This document shows positions 1-11,711 of a stretch of DNA of 64,000 nt, piece after piece. A model generated the notes under the pieces. The model made no database searches, was not told the DNA's origin, and saw only the letters and a program-made list of their open reading frames with translations. The stretch is from Sambucus nigra. Taxonomy: Eukaryota; Streptophyta; Magnoliopsida; Dipsacales; Adoxaceae. How positions within the stretch are numbered: the first letter of the stretch is position 1; every line of letters begins with the position of its first letter. The stretch is taken from assembly GCA_949130495.1 (NCBI GenBank), contig OX422215.1:14361302-14425301 (forward strand). The letters are read 5' to 3'. The position numbers and the translations under genes are program-made.

Positions 1-1302
1 ATGTTTTATAGCCATGAGCACAACCCCTGTCGCAGCCCGGGTAGAAAAGTGTCGGGTTGAAATTCTAAAATCCACCTAAAACCTACCCAACTCGATCTTT
101 TTCGGCCCATATCATCTTTAAACCTCATTCAAATCTTTAATCGATCTTAAAACACCTTAAACATCATATCCAATTCATTTTAAACATGATTATAACATAT
201 TTAGGTTAAAACATCAAAATAGGTTTAAATTATTAATTTTAACATGAAGGTGATTAGGGTTCATAATGACGTCGGGTTTTGATCAATAAAAGTTCTCTTA
301 AATTATTAGGGTCAATTTTAAACACGGGATTCATATTCTAATCAAATTTCTAATCATGTTTAAAGAATATAAGCATAATATTGACTTAGGTACAATCCTT
401 TAATGCATCAGATTAGTTTTTTCAACATATAACCTCCATAATAACCAATGTACAACTCCCCCAATGTATTGGATTTAAACCCTTCATGCATCTAAACCAA
501 AATAGATTCAATACGATAATTCAAACATAAACAAGTTACATTATAAAACCATGATAAAGCAAGATATTTGTTTCTTAATAATGGTGGTTAAAATTTCTAG
601 CTTGACTTATCTTCTATAGATCTTTAAGTTCCTCCCCAAAAGTCTTCCATATCTCTCCCAAAACTTCTCTGCTTCTAAGATTTGTGTATGAGGATAAAAG
701 TGGATAGCAAAAGAAGGTTGATTTTCTTTAAAACTCTTAATCCCAGAGGTCTCTAAAAGGCCTAAGTTCAGACCCCCCCATATGAGATGAAAATGTTACC
801 CAAAACTTAGTCCAAAGGTATACTTGTCCATGGAGCCCAATTTAATACATTAAAAATACATATTCGGTTCTTCTACCATCATAGAGTTCGATACAACAAT
901 AATACCACATATCATAAAAATAAGATACACGACTTAAATATTTTTTCGAGTAAATTGCGAATAATTAATTCTACCAATTGATTATTTCATGACATCCAGT
1001 TTAAATGCCACATAACATGCAAATTTAAATACCACATAAATTATGCATTTATTATTACCATTTCGTACAAGTAATAATTATTCTCATTTATTAATTTATT
1101 CCCACAATTAATAAATAAAAAACAAAGAAAAAATATGGAGTATTACATTGAGCTAAAATAATCTCGAGTTAGCCTTCTCATATGTTTTGAATCTCTTAAT
1201 GTTGTGAAATCCTAGGAAGCATGCGGCACATAGTCTCAAAATAGTTATAAATTCCACGACGATGACAAGAACACATATAACATTCTTAACTCATTATTTG
1301 GT
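1..1302. other. AT-rich sequence without a recognisable gene
   Basis: Both strands are stop-rich, and no domain, LTR end or primer site is visible. It flanks the left end of the Tat-A LTR. I see no target-site duplication that fixes where the LTR begins. Confidence 0.5.
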
Positions 1303-1429
1303 TGTATAAAACTATAGAGGGGTGCCTCAAATTTGGCCATTATATTTTAGGAATAGGGTCTCTCAAATACCCCTCCCACCCCCCCCCCCCCCCCCCCCCC
1401 CCGTCTATAGAAAATATGAGGTTGAGATC

Positions 1430-1980
1430 CCCCCAGGGTCCCTCAACTGTAGAAATTCATATTGGTGAAGGAACCCCCAGGGTCCCTCAACCACAGAAAA
1501 CCCATATTGGAGAAGTAACTCCGAGGGTCACTCGATCGCAGAAAATCAACATTGGAGAAGGAACCCTAGGGTCCCTCAACCGTAGAAAATCTATATTAGA
1601 GAAGGAATCCCCAGGGTCCCCATCCCCCGACAGCAGAAAATCCACATTGGAGAAGGAACCCCAAGGTCCCTCAACCCGCAGAAAACCCATATTAGAGAAT
1701 GAACCCCCAGGGTCCCTCGACCGCAGAAAAACCACATGGAAGAAGGAACCCCAGGGTCCCTCAACTGCAGAAAACTCATAGTGGAGAAGGAATCCCCAGG
1801 GTCCCTCAACCACAGAAAACCCATATTGGAAAAGGAACCCCTAGGGTCCCTCAACCGTAGAAAACCCATGTTGGAGAAGGAACCCCCAGGGTCTCTCAAC
1901 CACAGAAAAAACACATTGGATAAGGAACCCCCAGGGTCCCTCAATAGCAGAAAAACTCATATTGACTAAGGAACCCTCAA
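1430..1980 (+). repeat. 45-bp minisatellite inside the Tat-A LTR (about 12 units)
   Basis: About twelve imperfect copies of a roughly 45-bp unit lie head to tail, each with a GGGTCCCTCAAC core followed by a GCAGAAAACCCATATT-like segment and GGAGAAGGAACCC. Because 45 is a multiple of three, several frames on both strands stay open and translate as 15-residue repeats. No start context, domain or codon bias supports a gene. An inverted array of the same unit lies at 62150-62630. Confidence 0.85.
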
Positions 1981-2120
1981 GGTCCTCAACCAAAACCTGA
2001 GGCGAGGGATCCTAAAGGTCCTCCCCCTAAGATTTTAGAAAATAATCCAGGTTGAGGGAGTGGCTACCACGATTAACCCCTCATCATGAAAAGCCATTCT
2101 TTAAAAGAACAAAAGTACTT

Positions 2121-2125
2121 ACACT
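2121..2125. repeat. Target-site duplication ACACT (left)
   Basis: ACACT precedes the TG end of the element and recurs at 9052-9056 after its CA end. The uninterrupted sequence in the inverted LTR copy (62005-62025) has one copy, which confirms a 5-bp duplication. Confidence 0.9.
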
Positions 2126-3718
2126 TGAAAGACCAAAGTGAGCGCAGAGTAATTTCCTTTTTGTATAAAACTCAATGAATGATGCGGAAGCGAATATAAG
2201 TGATGGTTCAACAAATAAACAAGGCCGAATTTTAATTTCTTCAAAACAAATTAATCCAAGTCCCAGAATTTGCCTAAGTCATAATTTTCAATTATCCAAA
2301 GATAGGCGAAACCAATTTTAGCAAATGACTTGAATAAACCAAATTTACCCAATATTTAATTTAGTCCCAAATTAAATGAGTGTGATAATTAAACCAAATT
2401 TTATCTTGAATTTATTCTAAGCATGCGTTCTAAATTATGATGCAAGATAAAATAAACAATATCACACTACGCCGAGATGTACGAGGAAAAACCCAAGACG
2501 GGAAACAACCTCGGACGGCCCTAGCCACAAGTCCACTAGATATGGAATTACAATTACAAGACAGATAGACTTACAACGACTGACTCGATCCCTCTCAAGC
2601 CTCGACGCTTCTTCTCGTAGACACCTTTTCCTAGCGGACAACCTCGGAACACCACCGCGGTCTCGGAATCCACCGATGGGACTTTATATGGTCACCGTCA
2701 CCCAAGCTTGGAGCCTTTCCGCAAGTGAGTAATATCGTAACAAATTTCTTCTTCTTTGTGATGGGGTGTAGAAGCAAACCCGAAACGTCTCTTCTTGAAT
2801 TCGATAGAGAAAACCGGTGCCAAAACTCCAAGTAAAGAATATGAATATAGAAACTTGGAATAAACAACTATTGGGTGTAAACTAGAGTGTGTATGAATTT
2901 TTCTTTAAAAATTAACACTCAAAACATGAACATTTTCCCTAAATAAATTAGCTCTCAAACTCTCTCTAAGAGATGGATATGGAATGTAAAAGTTAATTGG
3001 AAAAATGTGTTTCCCGCACATATTAAGTCTTGAAAAAGTTGGTTAAAAACAAAGTGGAGAAAGTGGGAGAAAACTGCAAAAAACTGCTCAAAACTGTTCC
3101 CGCCCTGGCGTCTCATTCGAACGAACTTGACTCTCGTTCGAACGAGACTTCTAAAGAGCAACCAGCCTGGGCTCGTTAGAATCTCGTTAGATACCTCGTT
3201 AGAACAAAAAACTCGTTCGAACGAATGACCAGTTTAGGGTAGTAGGCAAACGCGTTCGAACGAAAACTGGTTCGAACGAAAAACTCGTTCGAATGAAACC
3301 TGGTTCTAACGAAAAAACTCGTTCGAACGACATTTCTAACGAACGACCAGAAAGTTTGTAAAATTCGATTTTGGCCCAGAAACTTTTATATACTTATTTT
3401 AAAGTTCTAATTGATTCTTTCTGAAAATAAAATGCAGTTTTTTATTACACCTATCACCCAATACATATTGTTCCAAGCTCCTATATAAATATAATTACAT
3501 TCATACCTTGGAAGCATGGAACCTTAGTTGATGACGTAGAAACGAGGCACGCAAACCGGCATTTTGATGAAGCTTTAAATTCTTTGCCGCTACGTCTTCA
3601 ATACATACTTCATAGGCTTGAGAATATTACAAATAAATACTATCCTATGAATAAATGTTTTTGTCCGGAATTGAGCCAAAACTATATATGGACTCAATTG
3701 GAAATTTGTGTCCTTGCA
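2126..3718 (-). repeat. 3' LTR of SIRE-like copy 1
   Basis: 1593 bp, matching 7451-9051 along its length. Read on the minus strand it starts TGCAAGGACACAAATTTCC and ends GGTCTTTCA. It contains the TATA-like site (3383-3392) and the TTCGAA palindrome cluster (3118-3345). Short open frames seen in both LTRs (for example 2867-2631 and 8188-7952) exist because the LTRs are copies of each other. Confidence 0.92.
3118..3345. promoter_or_regulatory. Cluster of TTCGAA palindromes in the 3' LTR
   Basis: At least six copies of a palindrome with core TTCGAA, often extended to CGTTCGAACG, lie within about 230 bp, separated by variants such as CGTTAGAACG and TTCTAACGA. The same cluster lies at 8430-8680 in the other LTR. 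Related clusters occur in the LTRs of the other two gag-only elements. An enhancer or RNA-structure role is inference. Confidence 0.6.
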
Positions 3719-5443
3719 AATCTCCCCCTTTGGCTATTCCGGGACAAAAACCAAACAAAAATCCTAAAGGGCCGTCAAGCTCTACTAGACTCAAAACATA
3801 ACCCGCCCAATCTTGACTCAACCCAAGGATCAAACGCTTTGCCATTAAACAATGCTGCTTTAGTAGAATACCTGCACACTTAAGCAAACTCATCAAATGC
3901 ATAGGGAATATCAAAATATAAAATTCAATTAATAAAATTATTCCCTTTATCAAATACATGACCTACTTAGAAAGACGTCTCCCCCTAAGATAAATCTCCC
4001 CCAAACGAAGATACGATAATAATAGGATTAGATACCATTTCTCCCCCTATCATCATTCTCCCCCTTTTTGTTCAGGAATAGGCAAAGGATAAAGAACTAA
4101 TAAACAGCATGAGGAAGCTTAAAGAAAAGACATGACAGCATATGGGCAATAAAACAAAGGCAAAGACCAAACAAATATCATATATATAGATACTAAAAAT
4201 ATACCAATAGAGCACTTACGTATATATATAGATATAAACACACACATGACACAAAATACAATAAGTTTGCACACTTGTATGGCAAAAATGTGTCATATGG
4301 AAACGGAAGTGTAGGGGTGTGAACTAGCAACAATTAAATTTAGACCCAAACACTTAAGAAACGTTCACGGAGTTCTCATTTGATTGCAAACTTCATCACA
4401 GTTAAATATAACCTCATGTGACAATATAAAGATTGAACTCAATGAACAAACATACACAATGCATACAAGCCTAGCATGATGATGATTCTACAAACCAAAT
4501 AGAGTCATGACATTAAAGACAACTAGGATAAACGGACATTGTGCAAACCGTTGATATACCATCCAATTCTCCCTCAATGAGCATATATATTATTTTGTTT
4601 TTGAATGAATATATCAAACAAACATAGGCCTTGGCAATTGCTTTCTGTTTAATGCCAAATATTCTGTTTTTAGGACTTTGGATCACGTATTTCTTTTAGA
4701 TCCAATCAACGGTGGCTTACTATCGCAAAGGATTTAATTCATCCTTTCGGAGCCCTTCCCCGTGCATATATTAATTTACCATGTTTTCATTTTTCACACA
4801 AATCTCACATGCAACGGATTTTGACATGCACTAGTCCTCCTACGTCATAGAAATGTAGATAACTAGATTGATAGGAGAACACCTCAAAAAGCTCAAATAT
4901 AACATGTGACCTTAAAATTTCAAAAGAGCTCGTGCATGTGTGAAAGGAGGCATATAGAAAGAGAATCCATTTAAACAATACAAAATCCAACTACTCCATA
5001 TAAAACATGGTAAAGAACATTTTAAGGATTGAAAATCTACACCAAAAGTTCTAGCTACATGGGAGCGTAAACAATAGGATTCAAACACAAATATATGCCA
5101 CATAAAGTGTGTCAAACAAAAATACACACAAAACAAAATCTTTTTGAGTTTTTAATATTTTTAATCAAAAATAAATATTTACTCAAAAGGACAAACAAAA
5201 AATCATTTGTATTTTTCATTAAGCTTAAATGAAATAAATAAAACAAAAATGATAAACAAAAATCTTTTTATATTTTTCAATTAATACAAACACAAAATAT
5301 AATACAAAAAGATAAACAAGTCATGATTTCTAGCATGGGATATGAAATAAGGCGATGACTAGAAAATGACTAAAACAAGCATACATTTAGCATATGAATA
5401 TGACATAAAGTACAAACGCTAAAGTATGCAAACACTAACACAT
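3719..5443 (-). other. Non-coding 3' internal region with two polypurine tracts
   Basis: Between the gag stop and the 3' LTR there is 1.7 kb without coding capacity. Next to the LTR (3719-3733, minus strand) lies the polypurine tract AAAGGGGGAGA. A second tract, AAAAAGGGGGAGAA, lies at 4056-4069 and is directly followed on the minus strand by TG. The second tract matters for reading the left end of copy 2. The region is homologous to 52020-54000 in copy 2, so it is a shared part of the family, not random filler. Confidence 0.75.
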
Positions 5444-7396
5444 TCATCCTTTAGATATAGCAAGGGAGGAAGGATGTGAAAGTAAATGAGAATCAACAAC
5501 CCTATTTTGTAAGACAACCAAGTCGGATTTCCTAACCCAAATTAATGAGGAATGACTATTTTGGGGTGTAGGAACGTTAACTACCGTGGTTACTTTACTA
5601 TGGGGTTTTCTAGGAATTCGTTTAAGATCTAAACAAAATTTCCTAAGATGACCTTGTCGACCACAATGTGTACAAGTGAGAACATGTCGAAAAGATTTAC
5701 TTAAGGAGTGATCTTTAAAAGTATTCCTAGTTGATTCTCCTAAAACATTGGTTTGGGCATTATGAGTAAATTCATTATAAGGATTGAAGCCTAAACCACA
5801 AGTGTCATTTTTAATTTGGACCGTTCCTAACATTTTATCTAGTTTTTCTGAACGACATTCCAAATCAAATTTGACATTACTAGAATCTTTTAATTTATTT
5901 TCCAATTCAGCAATGTTAGATTCTAGTAAAACATTTCACTCTTCAAAAGCAAGAAGCTCCTTTTTCAAGGATTCCATTAAACCCCTAAGGCTATCTCTTT
6001 CGCCTTCTACATAATCAAGCTTCTCTTGAAGAGTCCTCACATGAGTCCTAAGGTCTTCTATTAAGGCACTATTATCAACGACCTTGACACTCTTTCTTAA
6101 ACAAGCTTCTAACTTCAAATTAGTTCTTTTCAAATTAATAGATTCTTTATATAATTCATGAAAAGCATTTTGAAGTTCACTCACATCAACCTCTTCTTCA
6201 TTTTCACTCTCTTCCCCACTCTCACTATCATTAAAAACAAGGGAATCATGAACAATGACCTTGGAAGTGGCATGTGTTATCGTTTCATCAATCGATGAGT
6301 TGTCACAATCACTCACATGACTAGCCATAAAAACCACAAAATTTTTCTTAGTGGGGGAATTGGGCTTTTCTTCCTTATCACTATCACTAAGGATTGCATT
6401 ATATGCAGTGGGTCGTTTACCCTCTTTCCTTAGTTTAGTGGGGCACTCATAAGCTCGATGGCCATAACCTTCACAACCAAAACACTTGTTAGACTCGTCC
6501 CTATCTAAATTGTCATTACTAGGTTTAGGGATCCTCTCGGCTTTAGAAATCTTCTCGCTTTTATCATTTTTAGAAGTATCAAATTTCTTGAAATCATTTT
6601 TAAATTTATCTTTGTTAAATTTAAAAAAAAAATTAAATTTGCGAGCAAACAAAGCCATATCTTCTGAGTCACTTTCACTATCGCTCTCTACTACTTGTTT
6701 GACCTCTTTTCGGGCTTTTAAAGCAACACCCTTTTCAATTTTCTTTTCAGTTTTAGAGGGAAACATATCTAGTTCATAGGTTTGTAAATCACCTACAAGC
6801 TCTTCTAATTTCGTAGAGGCTAAAGTGGGTAAAGAATTTAAAACGGTCACTTTAGGAATAAATCTATCGGGTAGGGACCTTAAAATTTTCTTTACAACAC
6901 GGTCGTCAGGTATTTTCTCTCCCAAGTTAAAGGATGAATTAACAATATCAGAAAGTCTAGCATAAAATTTATCAAAAGTTTCTTTTTCATCCATTTTGAT
7001 AGTTTCAAATTGAGTGGTGAGGTTTTGGAGTTTTGAAGCTTTAACGACACTAGTTCCTTCATGAGTTAATTGTAAAATATCCCAAGCTTCTTTAGCGGTT
7101 TCACACGTCATAATACATCGGAATTCATCCGATGCGACAGCGCTAAACAAGGAATTTAAACCACGGGAATTAAAACTAGCAAGTTTAAACTCATTTTCAG
7201 TCCATATATCGGCGGGTTTGATAACACGTTCATTTTCAACTAAGTAAGTTGGTGGGGAGTATCCGGTAACAACAGACATCCAAACTCTCTCGTCGATAGA
7301 TTTTAGTGTCGATCTCATTCGCGCTTTCCAATACGCGTAGTTTGAACCATCGAAAATAGGAAATTTTGAAAATGGGGAAAAATCCATTTTAGCCAA
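5444..7396 (-). pseudogene. gag: SIRE-like Gag with two CCHC zinc knuckles, one premature stop
   Basis: The frame is 651 codons with one internal TGA at 5938-5936 (codon 487). The homologous position in copy 2 is CGC, so a C-to-T change in a CGA intermediate explains it. The N-terminus has the copia Gag signature FDGSNYAYWKARM. The middle holds the UBN2-type core (TAKEAWDIL, LGEKIPDDRVVKKILRSLP, LEELVGDLQTYEL). A CCHC knuckle C-FG-C-EGYG-H-RAYE-C lies near 6484-6443, a heptad-rich segment near 6180-5960, and a second knuckle C-TH-C-GRQG-H-LRKF-C near 5677-5634. In this family Gag forms the virus-like particle and binds element RNA. The start is the ATG at 7396, 38 bp after the primer site. 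No pol follows. The SIRE-like label rests on remembered family resemblance. Confidence 0.88.
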
Positions 7397-7433
7397 AAAT
7401 TAAAAATATCTTAACGAAATAATTTATCGTTTT

Positions 7434-7447
7434 TGGCTCTGATACCA
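7434..7447 (-). promoter_or_regulatory. Primer-binding site, initiator Met-tRNA
   Basis: Read on the minus strand this is TGGTATCAGAGCCA, complementary to the 3' end of plant initiator tRNA-Met. It lies 3 bp from the 5' LTR. This fixes the orientation of the element. Confidence 0.92.
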
Positions 7448-8429
7448 ATTTGAAAGACCAAAGTGAGCGCAGAGTAATTTCCTTTTTGTATAAAACTCAA
7501 TGAATGATGCGGAAGCGAATATAAGTGATGGTTCAACAAATAAACAAGGCCGAATTTTAATTTCTTTAAAACAAATTAATCCAAGTCCCAGAATTTGCCT
7601 AAGTCATAATTTTCAATTATCCAAAGATAGGCGAAACCAATTTTAGCAAATAACTTGAATAAACCAAATTTACCCAATATTTAATTTAGTCCCAAATTAA
7701 ATGAGTGTGATAATTAAACCAAATTTTATCTTGAATTTATTCTAAGCATGCGTTCTAAATTATAATGCAAGATAAAATAAACAATATCACACTACGCCGA
7801 GATGTACGAGGAAAAACCCAAGACGGGAAACAACCTCGGACGGCCCTAGTCACAAGTCCACTAGATATGGAATTTCAATTACAAGACAGATAGACAACGA
7901 CTGACTCGATCCCTCTCAAGCCTCGATGCTTCTTCTCGTAGACACCTCTTCCTAGTGGACAACCTCGAAACACCACCGCGGTCTCGGAATCCACCGATGG
8001 GACTTTATATGGTCACCGTCACCCAAGCTTGGAGCCTTTCCGCAAGTGAGTAATATCGCAACAAACTTCTTCTTCTTTGTGATGGGGTGTAGAAGCAAAC
8101 CCGAAACGTCTCTTCTTGAATTCGGTAGAGAAAACCGGTGCCAAAACTCCAAGTAAAGAATATGAATATAGAAACTTGGAATAAACAACTATTGGGTGTA
8201 AACTAGAGTGTGTATGAATTTTTCTTTAAAAATTAACACTCAAAACATGAACATTTTCCCTAAATAAATTAGCTCTCAAACTCTCTCTAAGAGATGGATA
8301 TGGAATGGAAAAGTTAATTGGAAAAATGTGTTTCCCGCACATATTAAGTCTTGAAAAAGTTGGTTAAAAACCAAGTGGAGAAAGTGGTAGAAAACTGCAA
8401 AAAACTGCTCAAAACTGTTCCCGCCCTGG

Positions 8430-8680
8430 CGTCTCGTTCGAACGAACTTGACTCTCGTTCGAATGAGACTTCTAACGAGCGACCAGCCTGGGTTCGTTAG
8501 AATCTCGTTAGATACCTCGTTAGAACGAAAAACTCGTTCGAACGACATATCGAACGAATGACCAGTTTAGGGTCGTAGGCAAACTCGTTCGAACGAAAAC
8601 TGGTTCGAACGAAAAATTCGTTCGAACGAAACCTGGTTCTAACGAAAAAACTCGTTCGAACGACATTTCTAACGAAGGAC
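8430..8680. promoter_or_regulatory. Cluster of TTCGAA palindromes in the 5' LTR
   Basis: Repeated CGTTCGAACG-type palindromes, 40-250 bp from the TATA-like site on the minus strand. If that TATA site is used, the cluster is in the transcribed leader; otherwise it is in U3. Confidence 0.6.
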
Positions 8681-8715
8681 TAGAAAGTTTGTAAAATTCG
8701 ATTTTGGCCCAGAAA

Positions 8716-8725
8716 CTTTTATATA
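8716..8725 (-). promoter_or_regulatory. TATA-like box TATATAAAAG in the 5' LTR
   Basis: A good plant TATA match, about 330 bp into the LTR on the minus strand, also present in the 3' LTR at 3383-3392. No mapped start supports it. Confidence 0.45.
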
Positions 8726-9051
8726 CTTATTTTAAAGTTCTAATTGATTCTTTCTGAAAATAAAATGCAGTTTTTTATTACACCTATCACCCAATACATA
8801 TTGTTCCAAGATCCAATATAAATATAATTACATTCATACCTTGGAAGCATGGAACCTTTGTTGATGACGTAGAAATGAGGCACGCAAACCGGCATTTTGA
8901 TGAAGCTTTAAATTCTTTGCCGCTACGTCTTCAATACATACTTCATAGGCTTGAGAATATTACAAATAAATACTATCCTATGAATAAATGTTTTTGTCCG
9001 GAATTGAGCCAAAACTATATATGGACTCAATTGGAAATTTGTGTCCTTACA

Positions 9052-9056
9052 ACACT
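9052..9056. repeat. Target-site duplication ACACT (right)
   Basis: Second copy of the duplication at 2121-2125. The Tat-A LTR resumes immediately after it. Confidence 0.9.
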
Positions 9057-10070
9057 TATTTTCTTGTACAACTATTCTAGTTGAGTAGGCAGTGCTCAAA
9101 TAGGCTAGTTGGGATCTCTTGGGAGTTTTGACTTGGCGAATGAGGAACAAGGTTTGTTGAGCAATCTCTACCACTTAGCACTCTAGGATTTAGAATACTA
9201 GTAGGAAGACCCTAAGAGTCGCTCATGACCACACACACCTCACACTTAGTCACAAGTGAATTGAGAAGCCAAAGGTCTGCTCACAAGAAATGAACCTTTA
9301 CAAAATGATTTTCTTAGAAGAGAGGTTCCCCAAGGGCCCTCTTAAGAAAAATGATTTTAGAGGAGAGGGTTCCTCAATCCCCCCACCCCCACCCCCACCC
9401 ACCACCCACCACCCACCACTGAATATTGACAATTTTATAGGAGGAGGTCCTCGAGGCCTCCGCTCTCAAGTTTACAAAGCTTTTACCACAAGTTACCATT
9501 TAAAAAGATATTTACCAAATCAGATATTTTGTCTTTGAGCACAGACATATTTGTTTTTTGACTTTAGTTGGCACCAGGTGGCACTTGTCTGAGGGGACAA
9601 GCTGTTGCACACAGGTAGGGATAAAGGGTACATTTCAGAACTTGTCCCTCACTAACCCTCTCAATTTTAGCACCCAAAAGTGTTAACTCAACCCTAGTGC
9701 CCAAGTATAAATAGGACCCTTAGTCAAGGTCAAAAGAGGTAGAAAAACTCAATAGCACTATTACTCTGTCAAAATCACACCAGAACATCCTAATATTCTC
9801 TCCATGCTCCCTCTCTAGGTATAACTTCCTTGTTCTTTCACTCCTCACTGACAGACATCATTCTCACAGCTCTTCTTGAGAAAATTACTATTATTGTTGT
9901 GGAAGTTCATCTTCTTGTAGGGAGGGAGTTCCATCTTGAGCTCCATTTTTACCAAAAGGAGAAAGTTTCATCAGAAGTTATTAAGAACCTTGTAGATAGC
10001 ATTCATTGGAGTGGGTCATGCATCACCCGTTTCAGTTAATCATAGACCCCAGTCTCACTACCCTCCTACA
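9057..10070 (+). repeat. Tat-A 5' LTR, second part
   Basis: This continues the LTR interrupted at 2125. It matches, in reverse, 62004-61662, 55758-55634 and 45403-44888. It ends CCCTCCTACA, directly followed by a primer-binding site, so the boundary at 10070 is firm. A C/A-rich run lies at 9378-9419 and a TATAAATA box at 9716-9723. Confidence 0.82.
9716..9723 (+). promoter_or_regulatory. TATAAATA box of the Tat-A LTR
   Basis: TATAAATA followed by AGGACCC, about 350 bp before the LTR end. The inverted LTR copy has TGTAAATA at the same place, so its promoter is probably dead. Confidence 0.55.
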
Positions 10071-10105
10071 TTTGGTGACTCCGTTGGGGAGGTATTCTTC
10101 CTCTA

Positions 10106-11711
10106 ATGGACAAAGGAAATTTCAACATTTCTAAGCAGCTAGTATTTTAAGACATTCCATCTGGAAATGGAGATCAAAGTGACCAGACTACTCAAGAAGA
10201 AGTGGTGGTGATCGAAGCCAAGGCACCTGCCCCTCAGGGAGGGCCGACCAGCTCGTCAACAAAGGCTTCGATGGCAGGTATGAATCTTATGACAATATTT
10301 TTTAACTTCTTGAAGAACAATAAGGTAGACCTATCAAGTTTGGGTCAAGGTTGTGTAACACCAGTTGTTGCCCCCTCTGGAGGGGTAGCCACCTCAGTTG
10401 AAATTCCGACAGAGATGATTCCTCCATGAAAGATGGTGCCAGAGCAGGTTGGGGAACCATCAGTCTCACCAGCAGCTAAGAGAATGAGTTTAGATGAGTC
10501 ACCCTCCAAGGCTATTACCATAGAGGAGGTGAGGAAGTTGCTTTCCTCCTCTCAGAGGGAAGGGTCATCTATATGAGGATCTACAAGATCCCTACCCACA
10601 GGAAGTAAATAAGAAGCCATAACCAGAGGGGTATATCCCACCAAAATTTATTACGTTCAACGGTAAAGGGGAGAGCCCTAGAGAGCACGTGAGAGGTTTG
10701 TTGAGTACTTGGGAGTGAATGATGGTGATAAGAATCTGAGGTTGAGGGGTTCTCTAAGACCCTCATAGGGAAGTCTTACACATGGTATTATCGATTGGTG
10801 CCAAATAGTATCCCTACTTGGGAAAAGATGCACAAGCATTTTCTTCAGAAGTTCTTCGTAACAAAGGTAGAATTCACATTAAGGCACCTAGCACAAGAGG
10901 TCCAGAAGCCTCGTGAGGAGTTAATGCAATATATCAAACGCTTTTGAGAAAGAGAATTGGATATCCATGAGAATGTAACAGAGGCAAGGCTGCTGTAAAT
11001 ATGTGTCAAAGGACTCTTGGAGGAATACAAGTTGCATTTGATCAATGAAACTAGAGATGGAAATTTTAGAGAGTTCACCAGGTCTACCAGCAACATAGTT
11101 ATGATTATCAATCCAATGGCCTCGAGTTGGAGGTAAACGTACCACCGGCTTCTGGGAGGTTTCAAATTTTGAGGAGGCAAGCAGTTAACTATGTAGATGG
11201 AAATCCCAAAGGAAATAAGAGAGGCACTGGATCCAAGAATAGTAGTCCCAGTAATAAGAGAAAGTTTTGGGAGGATGCCCCACCACCACTACCCTGTAGT
11301 GTAGCAAAAGCTATGGATTGTTATCGTACTTTGGTACGAGAAGGGGTAGCAATTCCTCCTCACTTGAAAGGAGAAACCTCAACTGCAGCTCATAAAGTCA
11401 ACCTAAAATATTATGAGCTATACCAGCGGGTTCAACACTCCACTAAAGATTATTTCTATTTGAGAAGGATCATTGGGGAGAAGGTGCCCAATAATACCTC
11501 GAAGATCCCTCCTATGGATGTTAATGAGAACCCATTTCCAGCACATCACTTCAATACTGCCAACATAGTAGTTTCTTATGACAAAGAAGCAACCCCAGAG
11601 CTGATGGAGTGGGAGAGTGGTGATCAGTTATGTGAAGGATTAAAAAAGTTATCACTTAGCAGAGTTGAGCTGAAAAGAAAGCGAGAGAAGTGGTTTTTCA
11701 CTCCGAAATAA
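10106..11711 (+). pseudogene. gag: Tat-A gag (broken)
   Basis: The ATG at 10106 lies 16 bp after the primer-site sequence. Stop codons and frameshifts divide the frame (for example near 10150, 10427 and 10575). The Retrotrans_gag core is readable across 10640-11100 (KFITFNGKG, then a GKSYTWYYRLVPNSIPTWE segment, then LMQYIKRF). A longer open stretch, 11127-11711 (194 codons), follows and covers the region before protease. In this family the protein would form the particle. It can no longer be made intact. Confidence 0.72.

Larger units (their letters stand above)
1303..2125 (+). repeat. Tat-A 5' LTR, first part
   Basis: This is the outer part of a roughly 1.84-kb LTR interrupted by a SIRE-like insertion and resumed at 9057. 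It is identified because the same sequence recurs in inverse orientation at 61985-62723, including the 45-bp minisatellite and the segment at 2041-2125. The start at 1303 (a TG, followed by similarity to the inverted copy from about 1315) is only approximate. A 24-base C run lies at 1379-1402. Confidence 0.7.
2126..9051 (-). mobile_element. SIRE-like Ty1/copia element, gag only (copy 1)
   Basis: A structurally complete LTR element of 6926 bp on the minus strand. It has LTRs at 7451-9051 (5') and 2126-3718 (3'), both with TG...CA ends, a 5-bp duplication ACACT, an initiator-Met tRNA primer site next to the 5' LTR, and a polypurine tract next to the 3' LTR. The only coding region is gag (7396-5444). 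The remaining 1.7 kb has no protease, integrase, reverse transcriptase or RNase H. It must therefore have relied on enzymes from other elements. It is inserted in the Tat-A LTR. Over the first ~750 bp of the two LTRs I counted about a dozen substitutions and one 4-bp indel by eye, so it is fairly recent. Confidence 0.92.
7451..9051 (-). repeat. 5' LTR of SIRE-like copy 1
   Basis: 1601 bp, TG...CA, ending next to the primer-binding site. It contains a TATA-like site at 8716-8725 and the TTCGAA palindrome cluster at 8430-8680. It is 8 bp longer than the 3' LTR through small indels. Confidence 0.92.

Noticed and set aside
1302..1969. Open frames with Pro- and Lys/Glu-rich 15-residue repeats as a gene
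   Set aside because: They follow from a 45-bp minisatellite and a C run; several frames on both strands are equally open, with no start context or domain.
2631..2867. 78-aa frame conserved at 7952-8188
   Set aside because: The two copies lie in the two LTRs of one element and are similar because LTRs are duplicates; no selection is shown.
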